This document shows positions 22,740 through 34,418 of a DNA stretch of 64,000 nt, piece after piece; position 1 is the first letter of the stretch, and each line of letters starts with the position of its first letter. Below the pieces are notes generated by a model that saw nothing but the letters and a program-made list of their open reading frames with translations, was not told the origin of the DNA and made no database searches. The DNA is from Ixodes scapularis. Lineage: Eukaryota; Arthropoda; Arachnida; Ixodida; Ixodidae. The translations under genes were made by a program, and so were the position numbers. Location: the NCBI RefSeq assembly GCF_016920785.2, contig NW_024609846.1:90221888-90285887 (forward strand), in the 5' to 3' direction.

Positions 22740-23773
22740 AAGGAGTTGCCAATCACGGAGTGCGCTTCCTTTCCGCGGGTAATCACGTGCTCTCACGCCG
22801 AACGCGGGATTGGCCGGGCGTGCCGCTGCCGGCTTTTTGCGGTAAATTCTGCACCGGGTCACGTCCCTCCCGTCGCACATTTACGTCGGTATTCGCTTTT
22901 GTGCGAAGTAGTTTCGGTGTGATGCGGTGAGAATTCGGCTGTTCTTCCGCCGCCGACTGTTCAACGTCCCCGCGCTTGGTCAAGCCGAGCGTGTAGATGA
23001 GGTGCCCGTCGAGACCGGAGTAAGGTTTGGCGGCGCCGCTTCCTTCGTCGTAGTGGTGTGAGCTTCCCTCGCGACGGTTTCTGTGGGGCGGCGTGAAAAC
23101 GCTGAGCTCAGCACAAGCTCCAGTGACGCCAGTACCGTGCTGCCTCATCGGACTCCACCTCCTCCTCTGCTGGCGTTTTTAAATGAAGGATGCAATCTGA
23201 AACTTCGCCTTCAAATAAGTATTTATTCGTCTGCCAAATCTGGGGTTCGTGCAAAGTCTCGTAGTTTGAAATCAGTCGCGTGGTAAATCAGGTAAGTAAT
23301 GATTGCCTCGTTCTACCATTGTCGCATGCACATTGAGGCTTGCTAGAGCGTGGGACAAAGTTACAATCGTGCCTTGCCGCCAACCTTTTAGTTTCGATGA
23401 CAAAGGTAGAAACTATTTTCGTCCCCGTTCTGTTCGTGCGAAGTAGTGAAGGCACTTTTGCTGCCACGCGAAGATGTCGTTCCGCTCGATCGGCACTGTA
23501 CTTCGCGCCTGGAACCGCTCGACGTTGCCGATGTCGCCACGTCGTGGAGCAGACGACGCGCTATTTTCTCGACAGCGGAGGCACTTGTAGCGGCCGCATT
23601 ACACCCATGGCCGCGAAGTGCCATGGAAAATGGAAACTTTCGCCCTGTATACCGTATACGTGCGCCGGAACGCGTATTTCTTTTACGTGTTCTGGCGCAA
23701 GTATTTTGCAATACGGTTCGGAACACGCTTTACAATTTCTACTACGTGTGACGGCGGTGTTTCTTCGAAACCA
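22740..23773. other. No gene seen; GC-rich upstream half
   Basis: CpG-rich to about 23150, then mixed. An imperfect hairpin (TGCGCCGGAACGCGTA with TACGTGTTCTGGCGCA, 23671-23702) is the only clear structure. The 187-codon plus-strand frame at 23340-23903 crosses it and the next MITE, so I do not call it a gene. Confidence 0.5.
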
Positions 23774-23898
23774 GGGCCGGCTTGCTGCAACAGCGTCTCA
23801 GCTGAGACTGGGTGAAAGAAATCACTGCAAAGGCTGGGGCGCGCGAACGTCTTCCGCAAAGCTGCCAACACGGAAAGTGAAAATTTCCCTAGCGGATG

Positions 23899-23977
23899 CC
23901 TGAAATTTCCCTCTTTCTGCTGAAATTGACCTCTTTCTGCCGAAATTTCCCTCTTTCTGCCGAAATTTCCCTCACTT
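23899..23977 (+). repeat. 20-bp tandem repeat, ~4 units
   Basis: Units vary around CGAAATTTCCCTCTTTCTGC, with periodic copies from about 23899 to 23977. Confidence 0.9.
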
Positions 23978-24051
23978 GCCCAATTAATTATATAATACCA
24001 AATATTATTTCTTTTCTGCATCACTTCTATTTTTGCTATGAGAAATATATT

Positions 24052-24265
24052 ATATGCGGAGCGCAAGATCGTCTGCTTCTTGCACAAGGGTTGGGATGAT
24101 GTCAAAACGCCGAGCTCTTATTGCCTGATAGACAAAAATAGAGGTAGACCTCAAGGCATCGAGCATTGAGGTCTATCCACTTTCCTTAAAACCAAAGCCA
24201 ATCAGAGCTCGCCATCACTCTGACGTCACGACCCCTGCGCAAGAAGCAGACGACTTGCTCTACGC
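24052..24265. mobile_element. Family B foldback, copy 1
   Basis: GCGGAGCGCAAGATCGTCTG, CTTCTTGCAC at the left face GCGCAAGAAGCAGACGACTT at the right. The centre has AGGTAGACCTCAAGG against TTGAGGTCTATCCAC. CCAATCAGAGCTC and TGACGTCA in the right arm match the copy at 28.8 kb. Confidence 0.85.
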
Positions 24266-24711
24266 ATAGCCTTTACGCCTCGCCTACCTTTCGCAATAAA
24301 TCATTTTATCGGGCCAAAACCGTGGCCAAAGTAAATATGGCGAGGGGAAGTGTTATCGGGATATTTAAACTGATGAAAGAAACCCTATCTTCTTCTTAGA
24401 TGCTATGTACGTCATCAGAACATGATACTGCTTTAATACCTTCATTAGCACTTTTTATAATAGTCAGTCCAAAACAAAAGGTGTTACAAAAGCCGAGACT
24501 TTTCAAACTCGGAACACACGGAATACGACGGCACTTCACGAAATATGTTTAGTCATGGTAAGTCTATATTTCCAGATATTGCAGTATTTCTTCTTGTACT
24601 GAAGCTTCTTTTCTTTCGAGAAGGCACAGCGGCGCTCTCAGAATCTTAGACTTGGTTGGCACCTTCCTCCATAGTTTTCAGAGGACGATAAAAACTGATT
24701 TTGTCGAAAAA

Positions 24712-24800
24712 AATTGAATGGATGGTTGGATGGTAACGTCTGTACCCTTTATAAGAGACGGTATCTTGCGCCACCTAGCCTAGTACTCCTTAGTGTTGCC
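24712..24800 (+). repeat. Family G repeat, copy 1
   Basis: GAATGGATGGTTGGATGG, about 40 bp, then TTGCGCCACCTAGCC. The same order appears at 26588-26655. I associate this TGGATGG...CGCCACCTAGC arrangement with tick genomic repeats from memory. Confidence 0.6.
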
Positions 24801-25139
24801 AGGTGGTCGCAACACGAACCGCCAAATGGCTGGATGAAATGAACCAAAGGTAGCCAAAGCCGCTGAAATTCGATGTTATCTCTAACAAAAAATTATAATT
24901 GGCTTATAATAATATTCAGATATATAAGGGGCCCTAAATTTCCCTTAAACTTGCAAGATTTTCCTTATTCCCACATAGACCTGAATTTTCCATTAACCTG
25001 GGAAATTTCTTTCGGGTTGGCAGCCCTGGTTTCCAACACGGCTTGAGTCCCGCTAAGCTCGTGCGCTGGTTTTGGCAGTGCTTTCGTTCCCCTAGTTTCA
25101 GCTGAGACGCTCCTTCTAGCAAGTCGGCCCTGGTACGCG

Positions 25140-26587
25140 CGCTTTATCCGCCCTACAAATGGAAAGTAAAACAAAAATAAAACTGTATTCTTCCCCCGAA
25201 GTATGCCACCACTCCGATAACCCGTGCTTGGTGATCTCTGCTTTCCCAACGGCCTTCACTGCATCGGTATTGCATGGGCGTCTAGGGCAACCGCAAGGTA
25301 AAGCCCCCCCCCCCCCCTCCCCCCCTTCTTTTTCCTTTCTATATATATACTTTACACACTCTGGACTTGGAATAGTGACGCGCCCTGGCGGCCACTATGA
25401 GAACTGCTGTGCGAAAAACAAACATCTGCCACTTGCGTTCGCGTCCCGCACGACGAGATAAGGTTCGTCAAAATACATTCTTTCCCGCTGCAAGCAGCAA
25501 AATGAATGTAGTGCACTCACGCTTTGCGTCGAATAGAACCGAAGTCTGATTAAAATGCAAAAATAAATCCATACGCGGTCAACGTGCGCGCGCCGTGCGA
25601 GCTGGCGCGAGGAAAACAGTGCGGTGCCATGTGCGTCTGGACCGGTGTTTGTGGTCTCCCGGAAAGCTTGGAGGAATGAGTCACGAGATATGCTTATATT
25701 TTGCTTTTCGGAACCTATCACTCGTGACGATCGTGTAACGTATAGTAGGGCACAAGCTTTGTCTCGTCAGAGAAAAAACGTACTCAACTTTGAGCATGTT
25801 AATGAGTATAGACGCTTTACAAACGCGCCAGATTACAGACGCCATGGCCGACCTTCTATTGTCTTACCGAGATATCAAACCACTGAAGCGGGCTTTGGCG
25901 AGCCTCCACAAAGGCAAATGCTGGGGAAAAAGACACCGTCGTATCTAAAATGCCAGTAACCTGTCCTCCTGTGGTAATGATGGAGAGAAGTGAAAAATAT
26001 AAGAGGAAACAAAAACTGAAGGGCGGTTATGGCGGCGCCCATGTACAGCAGCTGTAAAGCGTCTATGGCATTGCATTTCACACGAGCCGACAGCTGACAA
26101 TGTCCGTCGAAGCGTTCCGAAGCCCTTCCTCTTGCCTCTTCGGTTCCTTATTTTTTTTCTTTTTTTCTACATTTGCGTCGTGTGGTTCGCGGCGTAGGTG
26201 TTTGCCAGCCGGCCGACACCCTTCGACCGTGGCTCGCTTCACTTTTCGAGGCTAAAATCAAATCAGCTTCAGTACGAATGCAATTCTGTATCGAAAAGAT
26301 GTCCTTCGTCACATCGCAACAAAGCACCCGACTGGGCCAATCGGCGGTGCCTCCCGCAACGGTCAAACGCAGCATAATCTGTGCATTTCAAGAGGTGTGC
26401 GACGTTCGCATACACGAGGTCGAATTATGGTATCGCGTCATCGATGGCAATCGCCGCAAAAACGGTCTGGCGCGGGACAGACAAACCCCAACCACCTGAA
26501 CAGCGCCCCCGTAGAAAGTCCGGCTTGCATCTTTGCGAACGAATGTGAACGACTCCCTCGAAAACGCTCGCGACTGCTTACGGCGAG
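25140..26587. other. No gene seen
   Basis: It contains poly-C at 25304-25317. Several 70-110-codon frames on both strands show no domain. Confidence 0.55.
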
Positions 26588-26690
26588 AAATGGATGGATA
26601 GATAGATGGATGAGACTGAACCTTTTGAATCGGGAGGCGGCTTCCGCCACCTAGCCACTGACACACTGGCGCCATCTACCGGGTAACCCT
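26588..26690 (+). repeat. Family G repeat, copy 2
   Basis: AATGGATGGATAGATAGATG, then CTTCCGCCACCTAGCCACTG. Confidence 0.6.
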
Positions 26691-27995
26691 GGAACACGTC
26701 CGATCCGCGTATAACGATAGTGTTGGTTTCACAGTATTGGCGAGATAAAAATTTCTACGCGTATTTCAGACAAATGGAGAAAGAATAATGTGTGAAATGC
26801 ACACGCAGATCGGAAGGGCTCAGGCACACTGTTCATACACCGAATACACAAGACACGGTGTTCGATGCAAATATGATGATAGAATCACCTGCGCCTCAAG
26901 CCCCTCAAGCATGTTCGCCTCATACACATGGATGCTTCATACATGTGTATGAAGACAGTTTTTGTATGACCAATGTGAAAGTAATACGAGGGAGAAATAC
27001 GCCTCAGAAAGTGTCAGCAGATCGGCTTTTGTGGCTTTCGTAACGATGTATAAGTAGGTTGACCGCGGCTCAAATGTGTTCCAGAGGTATCGCGATAGAT
27101 GGCGCCAGGGTGGTTGTGGAACGCAGTCGAATACGTGTGAAGTTAAACCATCAGCACCCCTAAAAAGATGGCTTAGCCGCAGTCGTCACGCGTCTCTTCC
27201 TCGCGAAGAAGCCGCGTTGTTGTGCCGTGTGTCTTTTTCGGGGAATTCGACGCTGGCGAGGCGCCCAGCGCCGCGCAACACTCGCGGAGCGGGAGCAAAA
27301 AGGAAACCACGCAATTTCTCTTCTCTCGTTCCAACCGCTTTTTCGCGCCGTTTCACGCCGCGGCCAAGAAAAGCCGAGCGTGAAGATTGCGGCCACAACA
27401 ACAACTACGACAACGACAAGCAGGAAAAGGAAGTTCGCTCGCTTCTTCCGGCGCGTGCCGTGGCGAACCGCACTAATTACGATCTTAGCCTCGCGCGCGA
27501 ATTAATTAACGGCTTCCCCCCTGCGAAAGTGGCGATAGAAGCAAAAGCCACCACCCTGTTGTTCTTTCGTTGTTGTTTTTTTCTGTTCCGGGTACGGTTT
27601 CTTGTTGCAGCGCATAAGAAAAAAAGGGAGCGGACATTCCGAAACATATATACGTGACGCGGACGAACGCAGCGCATGTTCCGAGGTATGCAGATCGCCG
27701 TTGGTAGAGAGGCGTGAATATGCGCGTAGATGTCCACTTTCCGTCTTCTTACTTTATTTATTTTTTTTTCCCTTCGAAGTACAACATTTGCCAAGTGAGT
27801 GGTTCTTGCAAGTCTTATCACTCGCGTTATTTCATTGGGGTCTTCTTTGAGCACAATGTGTTCAAACTACGACAAACATAACGTGCACAACACGTAAAAA
27901 AAAAAAAAAGAAAGAAAAAAGGGCTCACGCGTTTCACCTAAAAGACTGGGCTCCGGTTTCTTGGCGTTTTGTTTTCTTTCCTCGCACAACAGGCC
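26691..27995. other. No gene seen; CpG-rich 27180-27500
   Basis: A 193-codon plus-strand frame (27076-27657) overlaps two minus-strand frames in the same CpG-rich DNA. No domain, splice site or start context favours any of them. Confidence 0.5.
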
Positions 27996-28520
27996 AACAG
28001 ATGGTTTACAAACAAGTCCGCGTTTTTCAGCGCCAGTTGTGGGCACTTCGCGTGAAACCAGATTCGAGCGATGTGCACTCTCAGAAAAAAAGGTGTACTA
28101 TTACACCCCTTGTCCCATATAATACACTCCAAAACTTCAATTCGACGTACAGCGCCCCATAATCGAACAGGCGGCCCCAAAGTTTACGAGGGGTTTGATA
28201 CCCGTGTGGTACAACTTATTAAGATAGCTGATGCACGTATTAATGACTACAAAAAAGATTATGGGAGTTTTTTTGGCCGTACTGCAAAAGCTCCGTGTTT
28301 TCTTTCTTTGGTCTTTGATACGTAATTTAGCGATTTAATAAGTTACATCGCACCGTTATCAAGCCCCTGCTAAAATTTGGTGCCGTCTGTTCGACTCTAG
28401 GGCGCTGTACGTCGAAATGAAGTTTTGGGGTGTATTTTATGGGACAAAAGGGTGTAAGGTGATACCCTTTTTTTTTTAGAGTGTGGAGCCGTCTGCGCAT
28501 GCACCATGTTATGAACTTGG
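27996..28520. mobile_element. Family A MITE, copy 3, split by another TIR element
   Basis: GGTTTACAAACAAGTCCGCG and TGTGGGCACTTCGCG (28002-28055), then after the inserted element GCCGTCTGCGCATGCACC (about 28489-28506), follow family A order. The TATAGACC tip is degraded. Confidence 0.65.
28076..28483. mobile_element. 408-bp TIR element starting CACTCT
   Basis: CACTCTCAGAAAAAAAGGTG at the left and CCCTTTTTTTTTTAGAGTG at the right are inverted. The arms continue with CACCCCTTGTCCCATA against TATGGGACAAAAGGGTG and ATTCGACGTACAGCGCCC against GGGCGCTGTACGTCGAA. The middle is AT-rich and non-coding. It is inserted in a family A copy. Confidence 0.85.
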
Positions 28521-28768
28521 GCGAGTTGGTGGCCCCTTGTAGAAAATTAAAAGCACTAAAAACACGATGAACTAGTAGAAAAAGAACGCACACCACAGAG
28601 CGCTACATACCAATGGTTTCATTTTGGAAAAGACACCTACCGCGACAACAACGAGACATATCAGCCAATTTTTATCACCCAATCGCTTATCACTTCTTTT
28701 TAGAGGAGTATGCGAAATATGCCGCGCTGTGTACTGTGCTTGACACCAACTTTTACCATAAAGCAAAA

Positions 28769-28985
28769 ATACAACGCGGAAAGCAAGTCGTCTGCTTCTT
28801 CCGTTCCGGTGACGTCAGAACGACGCCGACGTCTGATTGGCTTTGATTGAAAGGATAGTGGGTAGACCCCAATGCTAGCCTTGAGGTCTATCCACCATTC
28901 TTTGCAATCAGCCAATCAGAGCTCCGCGTTCTGACGTCACCGCAACCCCTGCGGAAGAAGCAGACGAACTTGCGCTCCGCACACG
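28769..28985. mobile_element. Family B foldback, copy 2
   Basis: AAGTCGTCTGCTTCTTCCG at the left and GCGGAAGAAGCAGACGAACT at the right. Inner GGTGACGTCAGAACG faces CGTTCTGACGTCACC, and CTGATTGGCTTTGATTG faces CAATCAGCCAATCAG. Each arm therefore carries a CRE-like TGACGTCA and a CCAAT box. Confidence 0.9.
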
Positions 28986-29199
28986 GTTGTACCTTGTCAG
29001 CTTTGTTGCCGACAAACGAATGCGCCGAGAAACTGAGGGAGATGGAGACGAGAGCGCGCGGGGGACGTTAGGACGCTGAACGTTGGTGACGTATGGCGTT
29101 CGTCGTCGATGGTGCAAAATCCTTCAAAAAGATCGCCACCACCCGCGGGAATCCAGCCTGGGTTCGCTGCGTGCGAAGCGGAGACGTTCCCATTCAGCG

Positions 29200-29365
29200 T
29201 TAAAGGGCAACTCCGGTCGAAAACGAAACCAAAATAAATTACTAGTATCGCTTTAGTTGCGAAAAATATGATCACAACCGAAATATTACGTCAAAGTGAA
29301 GTTGCCTACTCCACCAAAACCGATTTTAAAGATGCGACCAGCTGCTCTTTAGCGGGATGCGAGCG
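29200..29365 (+). mobile_element. Family H repeat, copy 1
   Basis: AAAGGGCAACTCCGGTCGAA, AATATTACGTCA, AACCGATTTTAAAGATGCGA and GCTGCTCTTTAGCGG match, in reverse orientation, 37125-37295. A third fragment (AAAGGGCAACTTCGGTCAAT) lies at 34688. Confidence 0.8.
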
Positions 29366-29429
29366 GTTTAGCTTTTAGTTAAGAAAAACTGGCGCAGAAC
29401 CCTTGGGCAGAGGTAGGCACCTCAGGTCG

Positions 29430-29620
29430 ACATTTTAGGTCGCCCTCACTCACCCTTACACCCTTACCCTCACAGTCACACTCACCTTTAGCCCTTCACT
29501 CACCCCCAAGCACTCACACCACTCACGGTCCTCCGACAGCCTCACACTCATGAATTTTCGGGGTTCAGAAACTCACCCACCTTCACCTCACCTGTGAAGA
29601 TAAGGGTGAGCGAGGGCACT
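29430..29620 (+). repeat. Degenerate (CTCAC)-type repeat
   Basis: CCTTACACCCTTACCCTCAC and similar short units, nearly G-free on the plus strand. A satellite outlier of the larger array at 30.1 kb. Confidence 0.8.
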
Positions 29621-30084
29621 CATGAGTGAGGTTTGCCGAGGTATGCCGCCAACCAGAAAACGCCGCCCGTACACGGGGGCCTCGCTGTCTGAAGCGGCGA
29701 CCGAGCGAGCTCCCGACCATTCTACCCAGCTTCTTTTTTTTCTCTCTCAAACGTAACGCAGAAAACGGCCTAACTAACGCGGGTTGCGCAGATCGCGCTA
29801 TCAAATAGCGCTAAGCAGCCAGCCTTAACTCGCACTAACTCCTTCTTTCTCACTCGTTACCCAATAATCAAACTGCACCAAGCATCCGCGCGGCGAAACT
29901 GTTGCGAGGCGAGCGTCGACCCCATTTCCCGGGAGATGCCGCGAGAGGTCACAATACCCACTGCGACCCCTCACAGATTCTCTACGCCTTCAAGCGAAAT
30001 CAGTCCTCACAAAGAACTCATCGTCTCGCACAAGCCCCACACGCAAATGAAAGCGCTTCATTAAAGCTCAGAACCTTCACGAAC
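29621..30084. other. No gene seen
   Basis: Ordinary mixed-composition DNA separating the two CTCAC-type arrays. Confidence 0.5.
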
Positions 30085-30868
30085 TGATACCCCTTACTTC
30101 CCTCACCGCCCTCACGGCCCTTACACCCCTCACGCCCCTCACGCACTCATAACTCTCGCGCACTCACCGCCTTCACGGTCCTCACGCACTCATGCCCTTC
30201 ACGCACTCACTAGCCTCACACCTCTCACCGCCCTCACGCACCCATACCCCCTCATGGTCCTCACACCCCTCAAAGTCGTCACGCACTCATGCCCCTCACG
30301 CTCTCACGCACTCACGGTCCTCACACCCCTCACTGCCCTCACACACTCCTGCCCCTCACGCCCTCACCAATTTCACGCACTCATGATCCTGACACCCCTC
30401 ACGGTCGTCACGCACTCCTGCCCCTCACGCTCTTACCGTTCTCACACACTCACGGTCCTCACACCCCTCACGGTCCTCATACCCCTCACGGTCGCTCACA
30501 CCCCTAAAGGTCCTCAGACCCCTCACGGTTCTCACACCCCTCACGGTTCTCACGCACTCACGGTCCTCACACCCCTCACGCACTCATGCCCCTCACGCTC
30601 TCACGGTCCTTACACCCCTCACTGCCCTCACGAACTCATACCTTTCACGCTCTCACCACTTTCACGCACTCATAGTCCTCACACCCCTCATGGTCCTCCC
30701 ACCCCTCACGGCCCTCACGCTCTCACCGTTCTCGCGCACTCACGGTCCTCACGCCCCTCACGGTCTTCAAACCCCTCACGGTCTTCAAACCTCTCACGGT
30801 CCTCACGCACTCATGCCCCTCACACTCTCACCGCTATCACGCACTCATGGTCCTCACAGCCCTATAAG
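30085..30868 (+). repeat. 780-bp minisatellite of CCTCACGGT-like units
   Basis: Irregular 9-18-bp units (CACCCCTCACGGTCCTCA, CGCACTCATGCCCCTCACG) tile the segment. Plus-strand frames stay open for 200 codons and give a repetitive Leu/Thr/Pro/Ser/His peptide, but only because the units lack stop triplets, so this is not a gene. The plus strand has very little G outside the CACGG and CATGG pieces. Confidence 0.95.
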
Positions 30869-30869
30869 T

Positions 30870-32884
30870 AGCGACAAAAAAAAAAAAAATACGAGCAAAC
30901 GCCAGTACAATTTTTAGAACGCGGTAAACGCGCCACCCGGAAGCTTGTACCAGGCTCCGTAGGTTTTAGGGCGCATTTCCTATAACACTTCTGTGATAAT
31001 TTGCGTCGTGCGAATTCCCTTGTGACGTTTTCGTACACCGAAGTATGTATATCCTGCGGCATGTCATTGCTCGCTGAAGCTGACTCGTCTAAGAAGGTCG
31101 GATGACGTTAGTATTTGGTGGGGCCGTGGAGCGCGCTAGATTAGCCTCCCGTTTAGCACGTTAGAACGAAAAGCTGCACTCGTTGTCCGTCTAGAAGTCA
31201 CTCAGTAATTCCGGTCTCGGTCATTAGGGGGTTTTGGTAGATCGTTTCGATAGTTCCAATAACGATACTTGATACACCGCCGACGCCTTTGCGTATGCAA
31301 CGTAGAACTCCCTGTTATCTCAATTCGTTTCGTGCTTCTTGTTGCCGTCCTCGAAATAGTGTGGTCCTGCACAGATATTACGTTAGACTCGTTACGACAG
31401 GCAGTTTTCAGCTCTAAAGACGCCGGAACTGGTATCCTACAAGTATTATCATCTCCTCATCCCCCCATCCTCCCCTCTCTTCTCTTCTTTCTCTCCTCCG
31501 GCTCTTGCTCTTATCGGACCGGCCAATGCCGCCCTATCTGGAAGCTTGAGTCGGTCCGTCTTCGGTCATTTTCCGAGCCAGGGAGAACCGAGGCCGCGAC
31601 CGGCTTTTTTTAGCCACGCTTTTACACCCGATTTCAAGGGCGTCCCTTTAAAAATAGGGCCCACCACTCGCGCCTGGCTCCCTCTTCACCTTCCCTTCCT
31701 GCCGCTTCACTAATACGCGGAAGGAAGAAAAACAAATAATAAAACACATCAGCAACCGTTCCGAAGCGAACCCACCACACCACGCCACACCGCTCGCCCT
31801 ACCACCAAAAAACGAACGGCACCGACGAGAGGACGGTACTTTAAACCCCGGACGGGAAACTGGAAACGGCCGGCTTCAGTCTCCCCACCGATGCCCGAAG
31901 GGGTCCCAGCGAGGCAAACGGGGGAGCAACAGAAAAAGATCGACCACACGTTATAGCTCGCTAAACCCTCAAAATTGGCCGTGAAAAAACGCACCCCGTG
32001 TTGGCATTCATGCCGATAAAGCCATTCACTTTAAATAAGGAAAAAGGAAAAGTTTGAAGCCGGCGGCGTCGTTTAAACACAAATTACTTCTTTTTTTTCT
32101 AGTCACGCGTTGTGTTGGCACCGATGGTATAGTTCTGTTATTGACTTGTTCTGCACGCACCTGCTCGTGTAACTTACTGTTGATAATAGGCGCGCGACCA
32201 CATGTTGCGCGACCGCACCTTTTGTAAACATGGCGTTTTTTTTCTCTCTCTCTCTCGAGTTTCACTGCTTGGCTCATATGTTTCCTTTGAAAAGGCGCAG
32301 CGGGAAGGCGACATCTAGCCCAATTTTATAGACCGTTTTCACAACGTTCGTCTAAAACAATTTTAAGCAATAACCGTAACGTCGAGCCTATTAAGAGGCG
32401 CATTTAGTAGTTACAAACTAGTATCGTATATTATGAAGATCCCAGTCAATCTCCGTAAGCCTGCGTAAAAAGCAAACACGGACGCGCTTTATCATTTTCA
32501 ATCGCGATTGAGTAAGAAGGACGGGAAAAGGGGGGGGGGGGGGGGGGGCGTGAGCGTGATCGTATAGTTCGATACCTTTGTGGATTAACTTTAAATCATA
32601 CGATGACCTCTGATACGATCAGCGTAAATTGAAGGACAACTTAATTTGGTCCTTACGCTTTTGTTCACTTCGCGAGTACAAAGAAACCGAGCGCGTTGTG
32701 TAGTTTAGCTTGATCAGGTAAAATATTGATACAGTGATGCCTCACTAATATAAACACCTCCACCCCCCCCCCCTCCCCCCCCCCCAAAAAAAAAATAGAA
32801 AAACGTGTTTTTTTATGTGAGCTGTCTGGAATAACGAGACGAAAATGCATCTATTTACTCAGTTTGTTTCGGAAAATGTTGTCT
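30870..32884. other. No gene seen
   Basis: Mixed DNA with a CT-rich patch (31440-31510), a GC-rich stretch (31740-31990), a (CT)n run near 32250, a 19-G run (32530-32548) and two 11-C runs (32763-32785). Confidence 0.55.
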
Positions 32885-32892
32885 ACATAGAG

Positions 32893-33627
32893 CAGTGGTC
32901 TCAAACTCATTTGAGTGTGGGGGCCAGATATCTTACACCTGAAAGGTCGAGGGCCAACGTAAGACGCTGGGGGGACACCTCGTGCTTTATGCTTTTTGTA
33001 AACTCACTCTTGCCAGTGACATCTTTAGAGTTGATTTGCTTATAAGACTACTTAAGGCCTTGACCTGATGTGATAAGAGTAAAAATGACACCACTCCGCC
33101 AACGTGCTGGCATTTTTAATAGAACACCGTCTTTTCCGTCGCTCAATTCACCCAGAAATTAACCAAGCTCAACATGTCTCTAAAACAATCAGTTAATATG
33201 AAAGTTGCTGCTTTCTCACGATTTTTACTACAACACTCAAACAAATACTTGTCTTTCAATGGTGATATCTTTTCGAAGGCAAGAATCCCGAGCTCGTAGC
33301 TCTATCATCGGCAGTTGCTCCTGCTGATCGACAGTTGGAGCATGCCAAAATATACCCTTCAACGAATAGCTTGCGCTCGCAGCCTAGAAGCGGAATTATT
33401 GTACATCACAAAAAGCTGGGAAGCAAAATATAAAGCGAAACAAAGGGCAAATGAACAAATGAACACAGATAAGTATAAAGTACGTAGGGCTACTTTTCGA
33501 GCAAAAATGAATCGGCGAGATGAGATCACGATGGAGTATGCCATTTCTAGCGGTCGAGACATTGGGATAGCCGGTTGCCTACGGGCCGAGTCCCAGCGCG
33601 TCGCGGGCCGCGTGTTTGAGACCCCTG
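32893..33627. mobile_element. 735-bp hAT-type non-autonomous element
   Basis: Ends CAGTGGTCTCAAACTCAT and CGTGTTTGAGACCCCTG are inverted with few mismatches. The perfect 8-bp TSD ACATAGAG sits at 32885-32892 and 33628-33635. A 111-codon frame (33315-33650) runs out through the right end and has no transposase motif. Confidence 0.95.
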
Positions 33628-33793
33628 ACATAGAGGTATATCCGTATTAACGAGACATGACTTAAATAATAGACAAGAGGAAACACAATACACCACGCAC
33701 AATACTGACGTGGTAATACTCAACATCAAATATTAATCTTTGTTTCCCTGAAAGGTGTAACATTATAAAAAAAAACGTGCGTGTGTGTGTGTC

Positions 33794-33815
33794 GGGGGGG
33801 GGGGGGGGGGGGGGG
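33794..33815. repeat. Poly-G tract after (GT)n
   Basis: (GT)7 then TC then 22 G. Confidence 0.95.
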
Positions 33816-34032
33816 ATGTGAGCGAGAGGCGGTTATCCGTTCATTTTTATAGTCCGCAGGAAGTAATAGTGCACTATACGCGGGTAAGCCGACAGAACCT
33901 GCGAAGACAAACTGCAATGACATTCCTCCAAGTCGCGACCAATGCGCGCATAACGCGCATGGGTCGCGTTACCGCCATTGCCATTCACGAGTCCACGATC
34001 GCGCAGTACTGAGCACTCCATCAACCACCCGT

Positions 34033-34180
34033 CGACGTCACCCTATTTTGTGGTATACGCTGTCAAGGCTAGCGTAGCTTCCGCAGTGGTCCAACGCGTA
34101 TCTTGGACGAGAGCGAATGACCTTCAAGCGGTTCGGGGCTGTGGAAGCTACACTAGCCTTGACAACGTAGCACAAAGTAG
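34033..34180. mobile_element. ~148-bp foldback MITE
   Basis: CTGTCAAGGCTAGCGTAGCT on the left is inverted as AGCTACACTAGCCTTGACAA on the right. The outer ends TTTTGTGGTATACG and CGTAGCACAAAG also pair. About 60 bp of loop. Confidence 0.85.
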
Positions 34181-34418
34181 TTGACGCCGATTGTATGGGT
34201 ACGGCAAAACCAGCACGATCGTCCACAATTTAGACAGGAGCCCGCGCAGAGGAGAGAAAACAGAACAATGAAAAAAGAACATTCGCGGGTTTCAACGAGG
34301 CTGGTTTCAACGAAGGTGAGACAGTGAATACGAGTTTGACTTGAATGATCTTTAGTCTTTTCTCTCCGTCACGAGTATGTACAAGTTTGTCTGCATATTC
34401 TATCTATAATTGGTGACA

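Larger units (their letters stand above)
23860..25030. mobile_element. TIR insertion inside the family I MITE
   Basis: GCTGCCAACACGGAAAGTG then AAAATTTCCC at the left is inverted as GGGAAATTTCTTTCGGGTTG then GCAGCC at the right. It contains a 20-bp tandem repeat, a family B foldback and a family G fragment. No coding capacity recognised. Confidence 0.65.
23774..25130. mobile_element. Family I MITE, copy 1, split by a 1.2-kb insertion
   Basis: The left part (GGGCCGGCTTGCTGCAACAG then CGTCTCAGCTGAGAC) and the right part (CAGCTGAGACGCTCCTTCTA then GCAAGTCGGCCC) are the two ends of the 170-180-bp family I MITE, seen uninterrupted at 35526-35693 and 36428-36608. The missing middle resumes at GAGTCCCGCTAAGCTCG (25046). 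Everything from about 23857 to 25045 is inserted. Confidence 0.85.

Noticed and set aside
23899..23977. A CRISPR-like array.
   Set aside because: The 20-bp units are contiguous, with no spacers, in a eukaryotic transposon nest.
30254..30871. 205-codon frame with a repetitive Leu/Thr/Pro/Ser/His protein.
   Set aside because: The frame is open because the minisatellite unit lacks stop triplets. Two other frames are also open.
33315..33650. 111-codon frame inside the hAT as a transposase fragment.
   Set aside because: It has no hAT dimerisation or catalytic motif, and it reads out through the right terminus and TSD.
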